A stretch of 64,000 nt of DNA from Opitutus terrae PB90-1 (GTDB lineage Bacteria; Verrucomicrobiota; Verrucomicrobiia; Opitutales; Opitutaceae): contig NC_010571.1 in NCBI RefSeq assembly GCF_000019965.1, forward strand, positions 2,551,001 to 2,615,000, written 5' to 3'. Below are positions 63,432-64,000 of the stretch, in pieces. The first letter of the stretch is position 1; each line of letters starts with the position of its first letter. The notes under the pieces are model-generated. The model did not search any database, was not told where the DNA came from, and saw only the letters and a program-made list of their open reading frames with translations. The position numbers and the translations under genes were made by a program.

Positions 63432-64000
63432 TTACGACTTTTTGCCCGCCTCGATATTGATCTTCACCGTGACCTCGTCGCCGAGGGTTTTGGCGAGCAT
63501 CGCCGGACCGCTCACGCCGAAGTCGGATTTCTTGATCGTGGTCGTCGCTTCCCAGCCGGAGAGCTGCGCGCCGCGCGCGCCTTCGCCGAACCCAAGCAGG
63601 TTGGTTTGGAGCACGACCTCCTTCGTCACGCCGTGCAGCGTCAGGTCGCCGACGATGTCGAAGGTATCCTCGCCCGTCTTCTTCCAGCTCTTGCTCTTGA
63701 AGCTGGCGGTGCCGTGGTTCGCCACGTCGAAGAAGTCGGGGCTCTTGAGGTGATTGTCACGTTTCTCGTTGGCCGTGTTCACCGAGCCGACATCGATGGT
63801 GGCCTCGACGGAGCTGTGCTCGAGATTGTCGCGATCAACCGTGATGGTGCCGCTGAACTTGGTGAACGTGCCTGGCACCTTGCTGACGAAATGCCGGATG
63901 CTGAAGCCGAGCGACGAATGCACCGGGTCGATCGTGTAGGTCTCGACGGCGGCAATGCTGGATTGAACGAACCCGACCGCGAGCGCGGCCAGGGCAGTGA
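63432..64000 (-). CDS. YceI-family periplasmic lipid-binding protein, N-terminus outside window
   Basis: The frame stays open to base 64000 on the minus strand, so the start lies beyond the edge. The visible N-terminal part is the end of a signal peptide (TALAALAVGFVQSSIAAVE) followed by the YceI opening TYTIDPVHSSLGFSIRHF. Family strands follow (KFSGTITVDRDNLEHSSVEA, NEKRDNHLKSPDFFDVANHG, GDLTLHGVTKEVVL) and a closing DEVTVKINIEAGKKS. YceI proteins form a lipocalin-like barrel that binds polyprenyl or quinone-like lipids. A GTG within the frame at 63923 is not the start because it cuts the fold. Confidence 0.92.
   Translation of the reverse strand, partial: TALAALAVGFVQSSIAAVETYTIDPVHSSLGFSIRHFVSKVPGTFTKFSGTITVDRDNLEHSSVEATIDVGSVNTANEKRDNHLKSPDFFDVANHGTASFKSKSWKKTGEDTFDIVGDLTLHGVTKEVVLQTNLLGFGEGARGAQLSGWEATTTIKKSDFGVSGPAMLAKTLGDEVTVKINIEAGKKS

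Overview
The window is GC-rich, densely coded and shows very few Shine-Dalgarno sites. Its gene content fits a verrucomicrobial heterotroph, most likely of the Opitutaceae (inference, no marker gene was searched). The pointers are a SusC-like TonB receptor ending in an aromatic residue, two ADOP-type FtsX permeases, secreted proteins carrying a paired 'LSTRG' module of about 125 residues, a GH115 glucuronidase and an orphan S23-type four-helix protein. No rRNA, tRNA, CRISPR array, prophage or transposase gene was seen.

Layout. 1-11.3 kb: 3' end of a TonB-dependent receptor, a terminator region, two ADOP permeases around a small membrane protein, then a secreted protein with two LSTRG modules. 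11.3-22 kb: a VOC protein, a Tat-exported glycosyl-hydrolase-like protein, a GH115 enzyme with two more LSTRG modules, a membrane TPR protein and a secreted esterase; this looks like a loose plant-polysaccharide (glucuronoxylan) region. 22-35 kb: a double-ACT regulator, a GAF histidine kinase with a small membrane partner, glnD, valS, a lipoprotein, a response regulator with an unassigned output domain, and htpG. 35.5-43 kb: glgX-treZ-treY, the glycogen-to-trehalose route. 43-50.2 kb: a branched-chain amino-acid (Liv) ABC operon on the minus strand with two tandem binding proteins, plus two unusual members: an S23-type gene enclosed by inverted repeats and a PH-domain gene translationally coupled to livM and livG. 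50.3-64 kb: an LptF/G permease, an SDR, a SeqA-like protein, thpR with a hidden small gene, an SMR exporter, ilvB, a YmdB-type phosphodiesterase, accA, a beta-carbonic anhydrase, PspC, flotillin plus NfeD, a TPR protein and the 3' part of a YceI protein.

The most unusual signals are: (1) a protein that looks like full-length SeqA, the hemimethylated-GATC replication brake known from Dam-positive gammaproteobacteria; (2) a large set of intergenic palindromes built as an outer stem enclosing two small-loop hairpins (three-way-junction shape), in several sequence families that sit beside or nest inside each other; and (3) inverted GTTGAGAG-type arms that enclose the S23 gene inside the liv operon, with an 'empty' version one gene away and a livH gene that has lost its canonical start codon. 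Similar CTCAAC/CTCTC tracts sit directly 5' of five minus-strand genes.

All family calls come from reading motifs by eye. No database search, alignment program or folding program was run.
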